Shown: piece after piece, positions 33,899-42,173 of the stretch
Layout: every line of letters begins with the position of its first letter
Position numbering within the stretch: position 1 is the stretch's first letter
Source of the DNA: Deltaproteobacteria bacterium
Lineage (GTDB): Bacteria > UBA10199 > SPLOWO2-01-44-7
Assembly (NCBI GenBank): GCA_030648035.1
Contig: JAUSII010000092.1
Span: forward strand, 1 to 59,467
Length of the DNA: 59,467 nucleotides
Reading direction: 5' to 3'
Translations under genes and position numbers: made by a program
The notes under the pieces: generated by a model
The model's input: only the letters and a program-made list of their open reading frames with translations
Told to the model about the DNA's origin: nothing
Database searches by the model: none

Positions 33899-35002
33899 AT
33901 GGATAAACTGACCATCATTTTTCCCACGAAGAACCGGCATCATTTTCTTAAAATGGTTTTGGAATATTACGCCCAAAACAAATGCCAGTTTCCCATCGTT
34001 ATCGGGGATGCCAGCGACAAAGAAGTCTTTGAGCAGAATCGCCGGCTTGTGGAAGGTCTCAAAGGTCGGTTGAATATCGATCATCAGGCACATCCCCTGC
34101 AATTAAGTTCACAAGCTTCTGTGGTGCGCTCTCTTGAAATGATAAAGACGCCTTATTCTGTTTTCTCCGGAGACGATGATTTTTTTGTTCCTGCCTGTTT
34201 GCAAGAATGCGTTGATTTTTTGGATGAAAATCCGGATTATAATTTGGCCAGCGGCGAATTTTTGATGGCCTATGTAAAAAGAACACCCCAAAGTCGGTAT
34301 GAAATGGATAAAATAGTATTTGGGGATTTTCGCAGATCCGTCTTGGATAATTCAGCACGCGCTCGGCTGATTCAGAGTTATTACCCACGCCAGGTTATCA
34401 ATACATTTTCAGTGCAAAGAACCAAAAATATTCTTCACATGTATAAAAAAATACTTCATGCGGGTTTGGATGCAGATATGTATGGCAATATCTTGTGTGA
34501 AGTGGCCGCGAACGGATTGAGCCTCATTTACGGAAAAGAAATGAAGCTCCCGAGGCTTTATATTGTTGCATTAAAACATGGGGAGCAATTGTATCAATCT
34601 CGTGCGGCGGGTTTGAATTCGATTTCCCGCATTACATTCGAATATTGGCCTCTTTATCTGAAAAAAGTTATTCAATTATTGACAGATGCTTTGATGGAAA
34701 AAGATTCAATACCGCTTGATGAGGCGCAGTCCATTGCGGAAACATGCATTCTTTATTATCACACCAATGTTTTGATGCTCGGTTATCCTACGGATGTTTT
34801 AAAAGAACATGGCATAACTTTTGTTTCGTCACAGCACGGCATAGGCCGGCTCCTTTTTAATAAAGTCGCCGCCAGATTCCCTTTTTTAAAGAATTTAAAG
34901 CAGCGTTTGCGTCCATCTAAAGCTGCTTTGCCAAATCTTCTGAATCCGAAGTCGCCTTATCACGCAGACTTTATGCCAATTTACAGTTCTTTTGAAAAAT
35001 AA
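33899..35002 (+). CDS. TIGR00180-type glycosyltransferase (paralogue of 47665-48801)
   Basis: The start is ATG 33899 (367 residues). TIIFPTKNRHHFL, GDASDKEVF and VFSGDDDFFVP (DDD metal motif near residue 98) define a GT-A transferase of the TIGR00180 group. The C-terminal ~150 residues contain a helical domain that is not part of classical GT2 folds. It shares PTKNR, IGDASD, SGDDDF.VP and a terminal DFMPIY with the paralogue at 47665. It uses a nucleotide sugar donor in the cytoplasm. AT-rich like its upstream neighbours. Confidence 0.8.
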   Translation: MDKLTIIFPTKNRHHFLKMVLEYYAQNKCQFPIVIGDASDKEVFEQNRRLVEGLKGRLNIDHQAHPLQLSSQASVVRSLEMIKTPYSVFSGDDDFFVPACLQECVDFLDENPDYNLASGEFLMAYVKRTPQSRYEMDKIVFGDFRRSVLDNSARARLIQSYYPRQVINTFSVQRTKNILHMYKKILHAGLDADMYGNILCEVAANGLSLIYGKEMKLPRLYIVALKHGEQLYQSRAAGLNSISRITFEYWPLYLKKVIQLLTDALMEKDSIPLDEAQSIAETCILYYHTNVLMLGYPTDVLKEHGITFVSSQHGIGRLLFNKVAARFPFLKNLKQRLRPSKAALPNLLNPKSPYHADFMPIYSSFEK

Positions 35003-35008
35003 TTGCCT

Positions 35009-35962
35009 ATGAGTGACAACCTTTCTTGCCCCCTTTGTCTGGCTTCTCAAACTCCCAAAAAGGAAAAAGAGCGTGTTTACAAGACGCATCATCCCTTGTT
35101 TGCCTCCTGTCAGATTGTTTTTTGCGAGGCTTGTAAAAGCGGCTGGGTTTCCAATCCGCCAGATGGAAAACTTTTGCAGGAATATTATGACATCGAGAGC
35201 AATAAAGTCAGTTCCTTTTTTGGGTTTACAGTAAAACCACTTTTGACGCTGGAGCGTTGTCAATCTCTGGCGCGATGGCGATTTATTCTGGATGCTGTCC
35301 GGAAGGCAGGAAGAAAAGATTTTTTAAACAAGTTTTCTGTTTGCGACATCGGTGCCGGATATGGTTGCACGCTTGAAGTGGGGAGATATCAGAAGTTTGA
35401 TTTTGATTTTTTTGCGTTTGAGAAATCGAAAACACTGCGCCAGCATATTACGGCGTTGGGAGGGACGGTGTCCGGTGATCTTTTTGAAACAGAAGAAAAA
35501 AAACAATTTGATCTTGTTTGGGCGAGCCATATTTTGGAACACTATGCCGACCCCGATATTTTTATAAAAGAAATTAAACAGCTGATGAAGTTGGAAGGGC
35601 TTGGTTTTGTGGAGGTTCCCTTTCTCGATTGCGAATATAAAACCAATTTGACCGAACATCTTCTCTTCTTCACCATGGATGGATTGCAAAAAGTCCTGGA
35701 ACGCAATGGTCTGAAAATTTTATCTCTCGATTCCGTGGGGCTTTCGCGGGAAAAAACAAAAATGATTTTTGAGCAATATCCCAAAAACAGGCATTCCTGG
35801 CACAACAAGGCAAAAAGGGCCCTTTCTTCCATTTTTGTTCGCAAAAATCTTGCAACCGATCTGCAAAACAATGCTGTGTTTGATGAGTGGGGCATGGAAG
35901 CTTATGGCGGAGGAGATCGATGCTGGATTCGTGCCGTTTTTTCGAAAGGGTGTGACGCATGA
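35009..35962 (+). CDS. Class I SAM methyltransferase with N-terminal zinc ribbon
   Basis: The start is ATG 35009, 317 residues. Residues 7-45 hold a CPLC ... CEAC zinc-ribbon pair (TTHHPLF-like spacing between). Then VCDIGAGYGCTLEVG (motif I), FAFEKSKTL, DLVWASHILEHYADPDIF and FVEVPFLD follow. The zinc ribbon plus Methyltransf_23 layout is seen in sugar C-methyltransferases and related enzymes of nucleotide-sugar pathways. AT-rich. It overlaps the next gene by 4 bp. Methylation of a keto sugar or of the acylated glycan is an inference. Confidence 0.8.
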   Translation: MSDNLSCPLCLASQTPKKEKERVYKTHHPLFASCQIVFCEACKSGWVSNPPDGKLLQEYYDIESNKVSSFFGFTVKPLLTLERCQSLARWRFILDAVRKAGRKDFLNKFSVCDIGAGYGCTLEVGRYQKFDFDFFAFEKSKTLRQHITALGGTVSGDLFETEEKKQFDLVWASHILEHYADPDIFIKEIKQLMKLEGLGFVEVPFLDCEYKTNLTEHLLFFTMDGLQKVLERNGLKILSLDSVGLSREKTKMIFEQYPKNRHSWHNKAKRALSSIFVRKNLATDLQNNAVFDEWGMEAYGGGDRCWIRAVFSKGCDA

Positions 35963-36753
35963 ACAAAGAGCGCTTCACCCACTATCTTAATAAAATCCGT
36001 TATGACTATCTGATGTCGATCCAGTGGTGGCTTTCCGGCGCCATTGCTCCCAGACGAACGGTTCGCTCACGCAATCTGCGCTTCACGCTTCCGTGCAATA
36101 ACTGGATCACGCATCACCGTTGGAAAAATTACAACGCCAAGGAGCCGATGACGCTCGACTGGATCGATACGGTGGTCAAAGACGGCGATCTCTTTTTTGA
36201 TATCGGCGCCAACATCGGTGTCTACTCTCTTTACGCCGCTTTTCGACATCCCAATCTGAAGGGGATTGCTTTTGAACCGGAATACTCCAATCTCCACCTC
36301 CTCAAAGAAAATGTTATGAAGAACAATCTGGAAAAAAGGGTTGAGGTCTTCGGTGTGGCTTTGGGCAATAAGGTCGGTTTAAGCTATTTGCATATCCAGG
36401 ACCTTCAGCCCGGCTCCGCCAAACACACCGCTTCTCCCAAACTCTTGAAAAAAACAGTGGAGAAGTGTCCCGTCCTCTGGAGGGAAGGAGTTTGCACTTA
36501 TACGGTCGATCTTTTCTGCCGCGAGAAAAATTTGAAACCCAACTGCATCAAACTCGATGTCGACGGCAATGAACCCGAAATCCTGGAGGGGGCGAGAGAA
36601 ACTCTTTTGTCTCCGGAACTCCGTTCAGTTTTGATCGAGAGCTCCGATATCGATTCGGTGCAGAATTTTTGTGAACAAGTATTGAGGGATTCCGGCTTTA
36701 GGCGCGCCCGCCACGATCCGAAAGAGCGTTTGGAAATGTGGGTGCGCAAATGA
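35959..36753 (+). CDS. FkbM family methyltransferase (first of a tandem pair)
   Basis: A 264-residue protein, ATGA overlap. LFFDIGANIGVYSLYAAF and AFEPEYSNLHLLKENV form the SAM site, and CIKLDVDGNEPEILEG is the FkbM late motif. GC content returns to the level of the rest of the window from here on. It overlaps the second FkbM gene by 4 bp. The tandem arrangement suggests O-methylation at two positions or on two sugars. Confidence 0.85.
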   Translation: MNKERFTHYLNKIRYDYLMSIQWWLSGAIAPRRTVRSRNLRFTLPCNNWITHHRWKNYNAKEPMTLDWIDTVVKDGDLFFDIGANIGVYSLYAAFRHPNLKGIAFEPEYSNLHLLKENVMKNNLEKRVEVFGVALGNKVGLSYLHIQDLQPGSAKHTASPKLLKKTVEKCPVLWREGVCTYTVDLFCREKNLKPNCIKLDVDGNEPEILEGARETLLSPELRSVLIESSDIDSVQNFCEQVLRDSGFRRARHDPKERLEMWVRK

Positions 36754-37688
36754 TGATGTTGAACTCCATTAAAAAAATGGCGGCGAAGATTCTCTTTACA
36801 CCGGTCGACACTTCAACACGCCTCCGTGAAAAATTGCTGGGGCAGAAAATCCAGACACGCAATCACTACTATCTGATGAAAATGTTTCGTCTTCTCTCAA
36901 AACAATATCTCATAGATTTTGATTATCCCAATCCGCTCGACCCCGCTTTAAGGCTGAAACTGAAACTCGATTTGTGTCAGAACACGCAGCAGTGGCTTTT
37001 TCGTTCTGGCGGAAGTTATGAAATGGCGTGGATCAAAAAAATCGGCCAGGGTTTGAAGACAGCTGATGCGTTTGTCGACATCGGCGCGCATGTCGGTGTC
37101 TTTGCTTTGACTCTGGCCCAGGCACATCCTTCAAAGCGGGTGATCGCAGTAGAGGCCAATACCCAAAATTATGACCGGTTGGTCGACAATATTGGCGCAA
37201 ATGGTCTGCAAAATGTGAAGGCGGTCCAGGGAGCGGTGGCCCTGCAAAAAGGAAAGGCCCGGTTTTATTTCAATCCGATCAACGACGGCGGGGGATCTCT
37301 TCTGCCGTTTGAAAAATACAAGACCGGGGGGATCAGCCTTGATGCAAAAACATACCAGACGCAAAACGCCAATTTTATCCCATCAGATGAGGTTTTCACC
37401 TATCGTCTGGATGATCTGATCACAGAGAAAAGTGTCGTTAAAATAGATGTCGAGGGGAGCGAAATGGAGGTATTGACGTCTGGCGAGGGTTCTTTTAGTA
37501 GAGGATGGGTTCAAATGGTGGTGATTGAGGTCGGGAACGAGATAACGCCTGAGGTCCTGGCCTGGTTTGATAAAAAAGATTTTGATTGTTTCACTCTGGA
37601 AAATCCAAAGCCGATCCAACAAGATGGCGATTGGGGTTCCAAAATAGGTTACGGCGGCCGCATGCTCATTGCCAGCCCAAGGAGATAA
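36750..37688 (+). CDS. FkbM family methyltransferase (second of a tandem pair)
   Basis: The start is ATG 36750 inside ATGATGATG (ATG 36753 is also possible), about 312 residues. FVDIGAHVGVFALTLAQ with AVEANTQNYDRLVDNI is the SAM site, and VVKIDVEGSEMEVL is the FkbM late motif. It is longer at the N-terminus than its tandem partner. No other domain is apparent. The last codons contain AAGGAGATAAA, the Shine-Dalgarno for the next gene. Confidence 0.85.
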   Translation: MMMLNSIKKMAAKILFTPVDTSTRLREKLLGQKIQTRNHYYLMKMFRLLSKQYLIDFDYPNPLDPALRLKLKLDLCQNTQQWLFRSGGSYEMAWIKKIGQGLKTADAFVDIGAHVGVFALTLAQAHPSKRVIAVEANTQNYDRLVDNIGANGLQNVKAVQGAVALQKGKARFYFNPINDGGGSLLPFEKYKTGGISLDAKTYQTQNANFIPSDEVFTYRLDDLITEKSVVKIDVEGSEMEVLTSGEGSFSRGWVQMVVIEVGNEITPEVLAWFDKKDFDCFTLENPKPIQQDGDWGSKIGYGGRMLIASPRR

Positions 37689-37689
37689 A

Positions 37690-38457
37690 ATGACGTTGAA
37701 GAAAAAAATCAGAAATCGCGACATCGTTTTCGGTGCCTGGACTTCGTTGGCTCATCCGCAGATCACCGAGATGTTCGCCTCCATTATGAAGCCCGACTTT
37801 ATAGGCATCGATATTGAACACAGCACGATTAATCACGGAGAATCTCAAAGAATCATTGCGGCAGGACAAGCCGCCGGGGTTCCGGTTTTGCCGAGAGTCG
37901 CCTCGCACAACGGCGAACAGATCCGCCGTCTTCTCGATTCAGGCGCCGACGGTCTCATTGTCCCGATGGTGAACACGGTCGAAGAGACAGGGCAGATCGT
38001 CAACTGGTGCAAATATCCCCCGGTGGGTAAAAGAGGTTTCGGCATCGCGCGCGCACAAGGATACGGCGCCACGTTTGCGGAATATACCTCCATTTGGAAT
38101 GAGAAATCAGTTTTGATGATCCAGGCCGAATCGATTCAGGCGGTTGAAAATATCGACAAGCTCCTTGAAAATGAGCAGGTCGATGGCGTAATGGTCGGAC
38201 CCTACGACATCTCCGGCTCTCTGGGAATCCCCGGAAAACTGACCGACCCCAAAGTGGTCGCGGCGAGCAATCGCGTGGTGGACGCCTGCAAACGCCACGG
38301 CAAGGCCTGTGGCACACAGATTACCGAACTCCCCGACGCAGAAAAAATCGGCAAGGCAGTCGATGGTGGTTACACATTTATTGTTCTGGCCTCCGATATT
38401 TTTCTTTTCTGGCACTGGTCGGCACAGATGAGACAACTCAAGGAGAAATTTTTATGA
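37690..38457 (+). CDS. HpcH/HpaI-type class II pyruvate aldolase (second of two)
   Basis: The start is ATG 37690 with AAGGAG upstream; 255 residues. FIGIDIEHSTINH, GLIVPMVNTVEE, KRGFGIARAQGYGA, IQAESIQAV (metal-ligand Glu) and GVMVGPYDISGSLG parallel the aldolase at 9727, with shared ARAQGYGA and GPYD. Two SDR genes and then a KdsB-like cytidylyltransferase follow with 4-bp overlaps. This gives a compact predicted route: pyruvate aldol addition, redox tailoring, CTP activation. The aldehyde partner is unknown. Confidence 0.87.
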   Translation: MTLKKKIRNRDIVFGAWTSLAHPQITEMFASIMKPDFIGIDIEHSTINHGESQRIIAAGQAAGVPVLPRVASHNGEQIRRLLDSGADGLIVPMVNTVEETGQIVNWCKYPPVGKRGFGIARAQGYGATFAEYTSIWNEKSVLMIQAESIQAVENIDKLLENEQVDGVMVGPYDISGSLGIPGKLTDPKVVAASNRVVDACKRHGKACGTQITELPDAEKIGKAVDGGYTFIVLASDIFLFWHWSAQMRQLKEKFL

Positions 38458-39221
38458 ACACGCCGATACTGACACTGGAAGATCGATTTCGGTTGAAGGA
38501 AAAAGTGGCGGTCGTCATCGGCGGGGCTGGTTTTATCTGTTCCTCTCTGTCGAAGGCCTTTCTCGAATCGGGAATGAAAGTGGCGATTCTCGATCAGGCC
38601 AAAGAGCCTCCGGCCGATCTCTCCGGCAGAGTTCTTTTTTTAAGCGTCAACGCCACCTCCAAAAGCGATTTGCTGGCCGCCCGTGAAACAGTGCTCAAAG
38701 AATATGGAAGAGTCGATCTCCTGTTGAATGGCATCACCGCCAACGCACCGACACCTTTTTTGGAAATCGGCGAAGAGGAGATGGACCGGATTTTGGGTGC
38801 CAACGTCAAAGCGGTCGTTCTGGCCTGCCAGGTGTTTGGAGAAACGATGGTGAAAAATAAATCGGGGAGCATTATCAATTTTGCCTCGGCCTCTTCGGGG
38901 CCGCCGCTCTCCAAAGCCTTCATCTATTCCGCCGCCAAGGCTGGCGTGATGAACATCACTCAAAATCTGGCGCGCGAGTGGGCGCCATTCAATGTGCGCG
39001 TGAATGCATTGCGGCCCGGGTTTTTTCCGACCGAGTGGAGTTTGAAACATTTTATCGATGAAGAACGCAAAGCAAAGATCATGGGCCACACGCCAATGAA
39101 GCGCTTCGGCAAACCCGAAGAGCTGGTGGGGGCTGCGCTCTGGCTCGCCTCTGATGCGGCATCGTTTGTGACCGGCTCCATTGTCTCCATCGACGGTGGA
39201 TTTACCGCAATGACGATATGA
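38454..39221 (+). CDS. SDR family oxidoreductase with altered cofactor loop
   Basis: A 255-residue protein, ATGA overlap. The cofactor loop reads IGGAGFICSS, with Cys at the last Gly of TGxxxGxG. NFASASSGPP (active Ser), IYSAAKAGV (Tyr-x3-Lys) and ALRPGFFPTEW are otherwise normal. So it should still be a functional dehydrogenase, perhaps with changed cofactor preference. It works between an HpaI-type aldolase and another SDR. Probable role: redox step on a 2-keto-3-deoxy sugar acid or its precursor. Confidence 0.85.
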   Translation: MNTPILTLEDRFRLKEKVAVVIGGAGFICSSLSKAFLESGMKVAILDQAKEPPADLSGRVLFLSVNATSKSDLLAARETVLKEYGRVDLLLNGITANAPTPFLEIGEEEMDRILGANVKAVVLACQVFGETMVKNKSGSIINFASASSGPPLSKAFIYSAAKAGVMNITQNLAREWAPFNVRVNALRPGFFPTEWSLKHFIDEERKAKIMGHTPMKRFGKPEELVGAALWLASDAASFVTGSIVSIDGGFTAMTI

Positions 39222-39976
39222 ATAATAATAAAAATAAAAAAGTGGTGGCCATTACAGGTGGGTCGAGAGGGATCGGACGCGCGATAGCCGAATTGTTTTC
39301 GGCCAAAGGTTTCTCCGTTGCGGTCTGCTCGCGCTCTCCCAGAGAGACAACACTCTCCTCCGATATTTTTCACATGCAGGTCGATGTTCGCAAAAAAGAG
39401 GAACAGAATCGTTTTGTGGCCGAGACGGTGGAACGCTTTGGCGGATTGCATGCGTATGTCAATTGCGCCGGGGCTTCGCGCTGGAGAGAGATCGAAAAAA
39501 TAGACGAGGCTTTCGTTGCCGAAATTATTGAGACCAGTCTTTTGGGAACTTTGTGGGGTTGTGCCGCCGCGGCATCGGTTCTTTCCAAAGAGGGTGTCAT
39601 CGTGAACGTTTCGAGTCTGGCCGGAAAACGGGGTTCGGCCAACAACAGCGCCTATTGTGCCGCCAAGTTTGCCGTCAACGGCATCACGCAGTCGCTGGCA
39701 AAAGAGCTGGGGCCCAGAGGCATTCGCGTCAACGCGGTCTGTCCCGTTTATGTGGAGACCCCCTACATTTTAAATTCGCTCGAAGAAAAATCTTCACCTG
39801 CTGGTGGAAAATCGGTGCGGGAATATCTCGATCTTTTTGCCAAAACGCAAACAGCCCTGCATCGTCTGCCGACAGAAGAGGAAGTGGCCGAGGTGGTCTT
39901 TTTTCTGGCAAGCAGTCAGGCCTCCGCGATCACCGGCCAGTGTATCAATGTCGACTGTGGAGTACTCCCACAATGA
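39218..39976 (+). CDS. SDR family oxidoreductase (FabG-like)
   Basis: A 252-residue protein, ATGA overlap. ITGGSRGIGRAIA (cofactor), NCAGASRW, NVSSLAGKRG (Ser), SAYCAAKFAVNG (Tyr-x3-Lys), CPVYVETP and the end TGQCINVDCG are canonical except that DGG is DCG. The codons at the end still contain GGAG 10 nt before the next ATG. Two consecutive SDRs between an aldolase and a CMP-transferase suggest a two-step reduction or epimerisation through a keto form. Confidence 0.88.
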   Translation: MNNNKNKKVVAITGGSRGIGRAIAELFSAKGFSVAVCSRSPRETTLSSDIFHMQVDVRKKEEQNRFVAETVERFGGLHAYVNCAGASRWREIEKIDEAFVAEIIETSLLGTLWGCAAAASVLSKEGVIVNVSSLAGKRGSANNSAYCAAKFAVNGITQSLAKELGPRGIRVNAVCPVYVETPYILNSLEEKSSPAGGKSVREYLDLFAKTQTALHRLPTEEEVAEVVFFLASSQASAITGQCINVDCGVLPQ

Positions 39977-40734
39977 AAACGTCCAACGTCAAAATTGCCG
40001 CCATAATACCCGCCCGCATGGCTTCGGCCCGTCTGCCGGGAAAACCTCTGCTCGAGATTGAAGGTTTGCCGATGATTGAGCATGTGAGACGCAGAGTTCT
40101 TCTGTCCGGCGCATTTTCCGATGTGGTGGTGGCCACCTGTGACAGGGAAATTGCAGAGGTGGTGGAGAAAAATGGGGGTCGCGTAATGATGACCTCCATT
40201 GCGCACAAAGTGGCGACCGAGAGAATTGTGGAGGCGATGCAAAATTTGGACTGCACCCATGTGATGAATGTGCAGGGCGACGAAATTCTGGTTTTGCCCG
40301 GCGATCTTGCCCAAATGGCAGAGGCCATCCGCGCCAATCCTTCTGGGGCATCGGTCTGGAACGCCATCGCCAGAATTACAGAACCGAAAGATTTGATGGA
40401 TACGGCCATTGTAAAGTGTGTCGTCTCCAAAACCGACCGGCTTCTTTTTTGTTCCCGTAAATTTTTGTTTTCCGAATCGGTCTTTCAAGTGGTCGGTATT
40501 CTGGCTTATCAGAGAAAATTTTTGGAAGAGTTTTCAAAATTAAACCAGACGCCGTTGGAACTTCTGGAATCGGTGGAGCAGTCGCGCATTCTGGAGCACG
40601 ACATGACGATTCAGGGAGTCCGCTTTGAAAAAGGCTACCCCGGCATCAACACACCGGTGGAGGCCGAAACGGTGAAACTTATTTTGAAGGAAGATCCGAT
40701 CCAGCGATCGATCTTGTTGTCATTGCGAGCGTAG
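39973..40734 (+). CDS. KdsB-like CMP-ulosonate cytidylyltransferase
   Basis: The start is ATG 39973 (ATGA overlap), 253 residues, the length of KdsB. AIIPARMASARLPGKPL is the KdsB-type nucleotide loop, VVVATCDREIAE and VMNVQGDEILV follow, and a late KGYPGINTPVEAE matches KdsB's INTPEDLE. It activates Kdo or a related 2-ulosonic acid with CTP. The last four residues (SLRA) and the TAG stop lie inside the palindromic repeat at 40719-40782. So the natural C-terminus has been replaced or trimmed by that insertion. Confidence 0.85.
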   Translation: MKTSNVKIAAIIPARMASARLPGKPLLEIEGLPMIEHVRRRVLLSGAFSDVVVATCDREIAEVVEKNGGRVMMTSIAHKVATERIVEAMQNLDCTHVMNVQGDEILVLPGDLAQMAEAIRANPSGASVWNAIARITEPKDLMDTAIVKCVVSKTDRLLFCSRKFLFSESVFQVVGILAYQRKFLEEFSKLNQTPLELLESVEQSRILEHDMTIQGVRFEKGYPGINTPVEAETVKLILKEDPIQRSILLSLRA

Positions 40735-40782
40735 CGAAGCAATCCCGGGATTGCCACGGCCCCTTTGGGGCCTCGCAATGAC
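40719..40782. repeat. Palindromic two-armed repeat overlapping the kdsB-like 3' end
   Basis: A perfect 11-bp terminal inverted repeat, GTCATTGCGAG (40719-40729) and CTCGCAATGAC (40772-40782). It encloses the 16-bp palindrome GCAATCCCGGGATTGC (40739-40754) and the hairpin GGCCCC-TTT-GGGGCC (40758-40772). I recall sequences starting GTCATTGCGAG as frequent intergenic repeats in deltaproteobacterial and candidate-phylum genomes. It shares the GTCA...TGAC ends, two-arm design, a GCGAAGCAA core and TTT loop with 28448-28537. No U-run follows. Confidence 0.85.
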
Positions 40783-40797
40783 AGTGAAGGAAATTTT

Positions 40798-41736
40798 ATG
40801 ACACAAAAAACAGTCTATGTGACCCTTTCTGAATTTTGCAAAAATGATGAAACGCCGCGTCGCATTTTGAAAGAAGCGGGTTACACCATTTTGGAAAATA
40901 CCTCCGGTCGCCGCATCAAAAAAGAGGAGATGTTCGACGCGCTAAAAAATGCCGATGCGGTGGTGGCGGCGGTCGAACCTTATGAAGCGGAATTGTTGCA
41001 GAAGCTTCCCAAACTCAAGGTGATCAGCCGTCTGGGAGTGGGGACCGATGCGATTGATCTGGAAGCGGCAAAAAAATTGGGAATCGAAGTGACAATCACC
41101 GTGGAGGAGATTGTCGCACCGGTGGCAGAAATGACGGTGGCGATGATTCTGGGTTTGGTGAGAAACTTTCCCCTGCATGCAAACGATTTTGCAAAAGGGG
41201 AATGGAAAAAGCACACCGGCTTTCTCCTCTCCGAATTGAATATCGGTCTGATCGGTTTCGGCAGAATCGCCAGAACCGTGGAGCGTTTTCTAAAACCCTT
41301 CGGAACAAAAGTGCGCGTGATGGATCCCTTTGTGAAAAAAGAATCCCTGCCGGAGGGTGTGGATCTCTGCAGTCTGGAAGAATTGCTTAAAAAATCGGAT
41401 ATCGTTTCTCTCCATGCCGCTCGTTCTCCTAAAGAGGGTTTTCTGTTGAGCATAAAAGAATTTTCCCTGATGAAACCGGGAAGTTTTCTGGTCAACACGG
41501 CGAGAGGTTATATGGTTGATGAAAAAGCCCTTGAAGCGGCGCTCCTCTCGAAACAGTTGGCCGGTTGCGCCCTCGATGTTTTTGAAGAGGAACCCTATGC
41601 CGGGCCCCTGGCCAAATTCCCCAACGTTTTGTTGACACCGCATGTTGGGACTCTGACCCGGGGGTCGAGAACGGCGATGGAGATTCGCTGTGCAGAGAAC
41701 GTCGTCAATTTTTTTAAAAAACAAGAGGTGTTATGA
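40798..41736 (+). CDS. D-isomer-specific 2-hydroxyacid dehydrogenase
   Basis: The start is ATG 40798, with GAAGGA upstream; 312 residues. ISRLGVGTDAIDL, GLIGFGRIARTVERFL (NAD loop), VNTARGYMVDE (catalytic Arg), ALDVFEEEPY (Glu) and LTPHVGTLT (His) give the full catalytic set of the SerA/LdhA-like family. The usual HxPxTxxT segment is replaced by HAARSPKEG. It interconverts a 2-keto acid and a D-2-hydroxy acid. In front of RmlC/RmlA/RmlB-type genes, it might form a hydroxyacid unit or act on a sugar acid. Confidence 0.88.
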   Translation: MTQKTVYVTLSEFCKNDETPRRILKEAGYTILENTSGRRIKKEEMFDALKNADAVVAAVEPYEAELLQKLPKLKVISRLGVGTDAIDLEAAKKLGIEVTITVEEIVAPVAEMTVAMILGLVRNFPLHANDFAKGEWKKHTGFLLSELNIGLIGFGRIARTVERFLKPFGTKVRVMDPFVKKESLPEGVDLCSLEELLKKSDIVSLHAARSPKEGFLLSIKEFSLMKPGSFLVNTARGYMVDEKALEAALLSKQLAGCALDVFEEEPYAGPLAKFPNVLLTPHVGTLTRGSRTAMEIRCAENVVNFFKKQEVL

Positions 41737-42173
41737 AAACGAGAGTCATCGAAGAAAAAAAAATTGTGACCAAAGACAAGAAGGGGACGCCCAATGGGTT
41801 CGTCATCTCCTTGTGGAAAAATTGGGAAAAATATTTCAAGGCGGAGCCCAAGCAGATCTATATGAATATCTGCACGCCAAAATCGGTAAAAGGGCCCCAC
41901 CTGCACATGAACCGCTGGGATTATTTTGTCTGCATCCAGGGAAAAATCCGGTTCATCGTCAAATGGGGAAATGAATATGAAGAGGTCGAGGTCGACGCCG
42001 ACAAAGATCCCTGTTTTAAAATTGTCGAAGTGCCGCCGGCCATCCCCTGCGCCATTCAAAATGTGGGGGAAAGCGATGCGTGGTTTATCAACATGCCCAA
42101 CCCGGCCTGGCACCCGGAAGATCAGGATGATCATCCCATCTCTTTTGACCACTACGTTTGGAGGAACTTATGA
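41733..42173 (+). CDS. RmlC/FdtA-like cupin (sugar-nucleotide epimerase/isomerase family)
   Basis: A 146-residue protein, ATGA overlap. GPHLHMNRWDYFVCIQGKIRF carries the His-x-His and aromatic pattern of RmlC-like cupins, and VEVPPAIPCAIQNVGE with DDHPISFDH completes the barrel. Shorter than RmlC (~180 residues), closer to the FdtA/QdtA 3,4-ketoisomerase length. It acts with RmlA and RmlB encoded directly downstream, probably on the dTDP-4-keto-6-deoxy sugar. Confidence 0.8.
   Translation: MKTRVIEEKKIVTKDKKGTPNGFVISLWKNWEKYFKAEPKQIYMNICTPKSVKGPHLHMNRWDYFVCIQGKIRFIVKWGNEYEEVEVDADKDPCFKIVEVPPAIPCAIQNVGESDAWFINMPNPAWHPEDQDDHPISFDHYVWRNL

Noticed and set aside
40719-40782. Integron attC site
   Set aside because: No GTTRRRY core or R'/R'' boxes and no integrase gene; a simple palindromic repeat explains it better.
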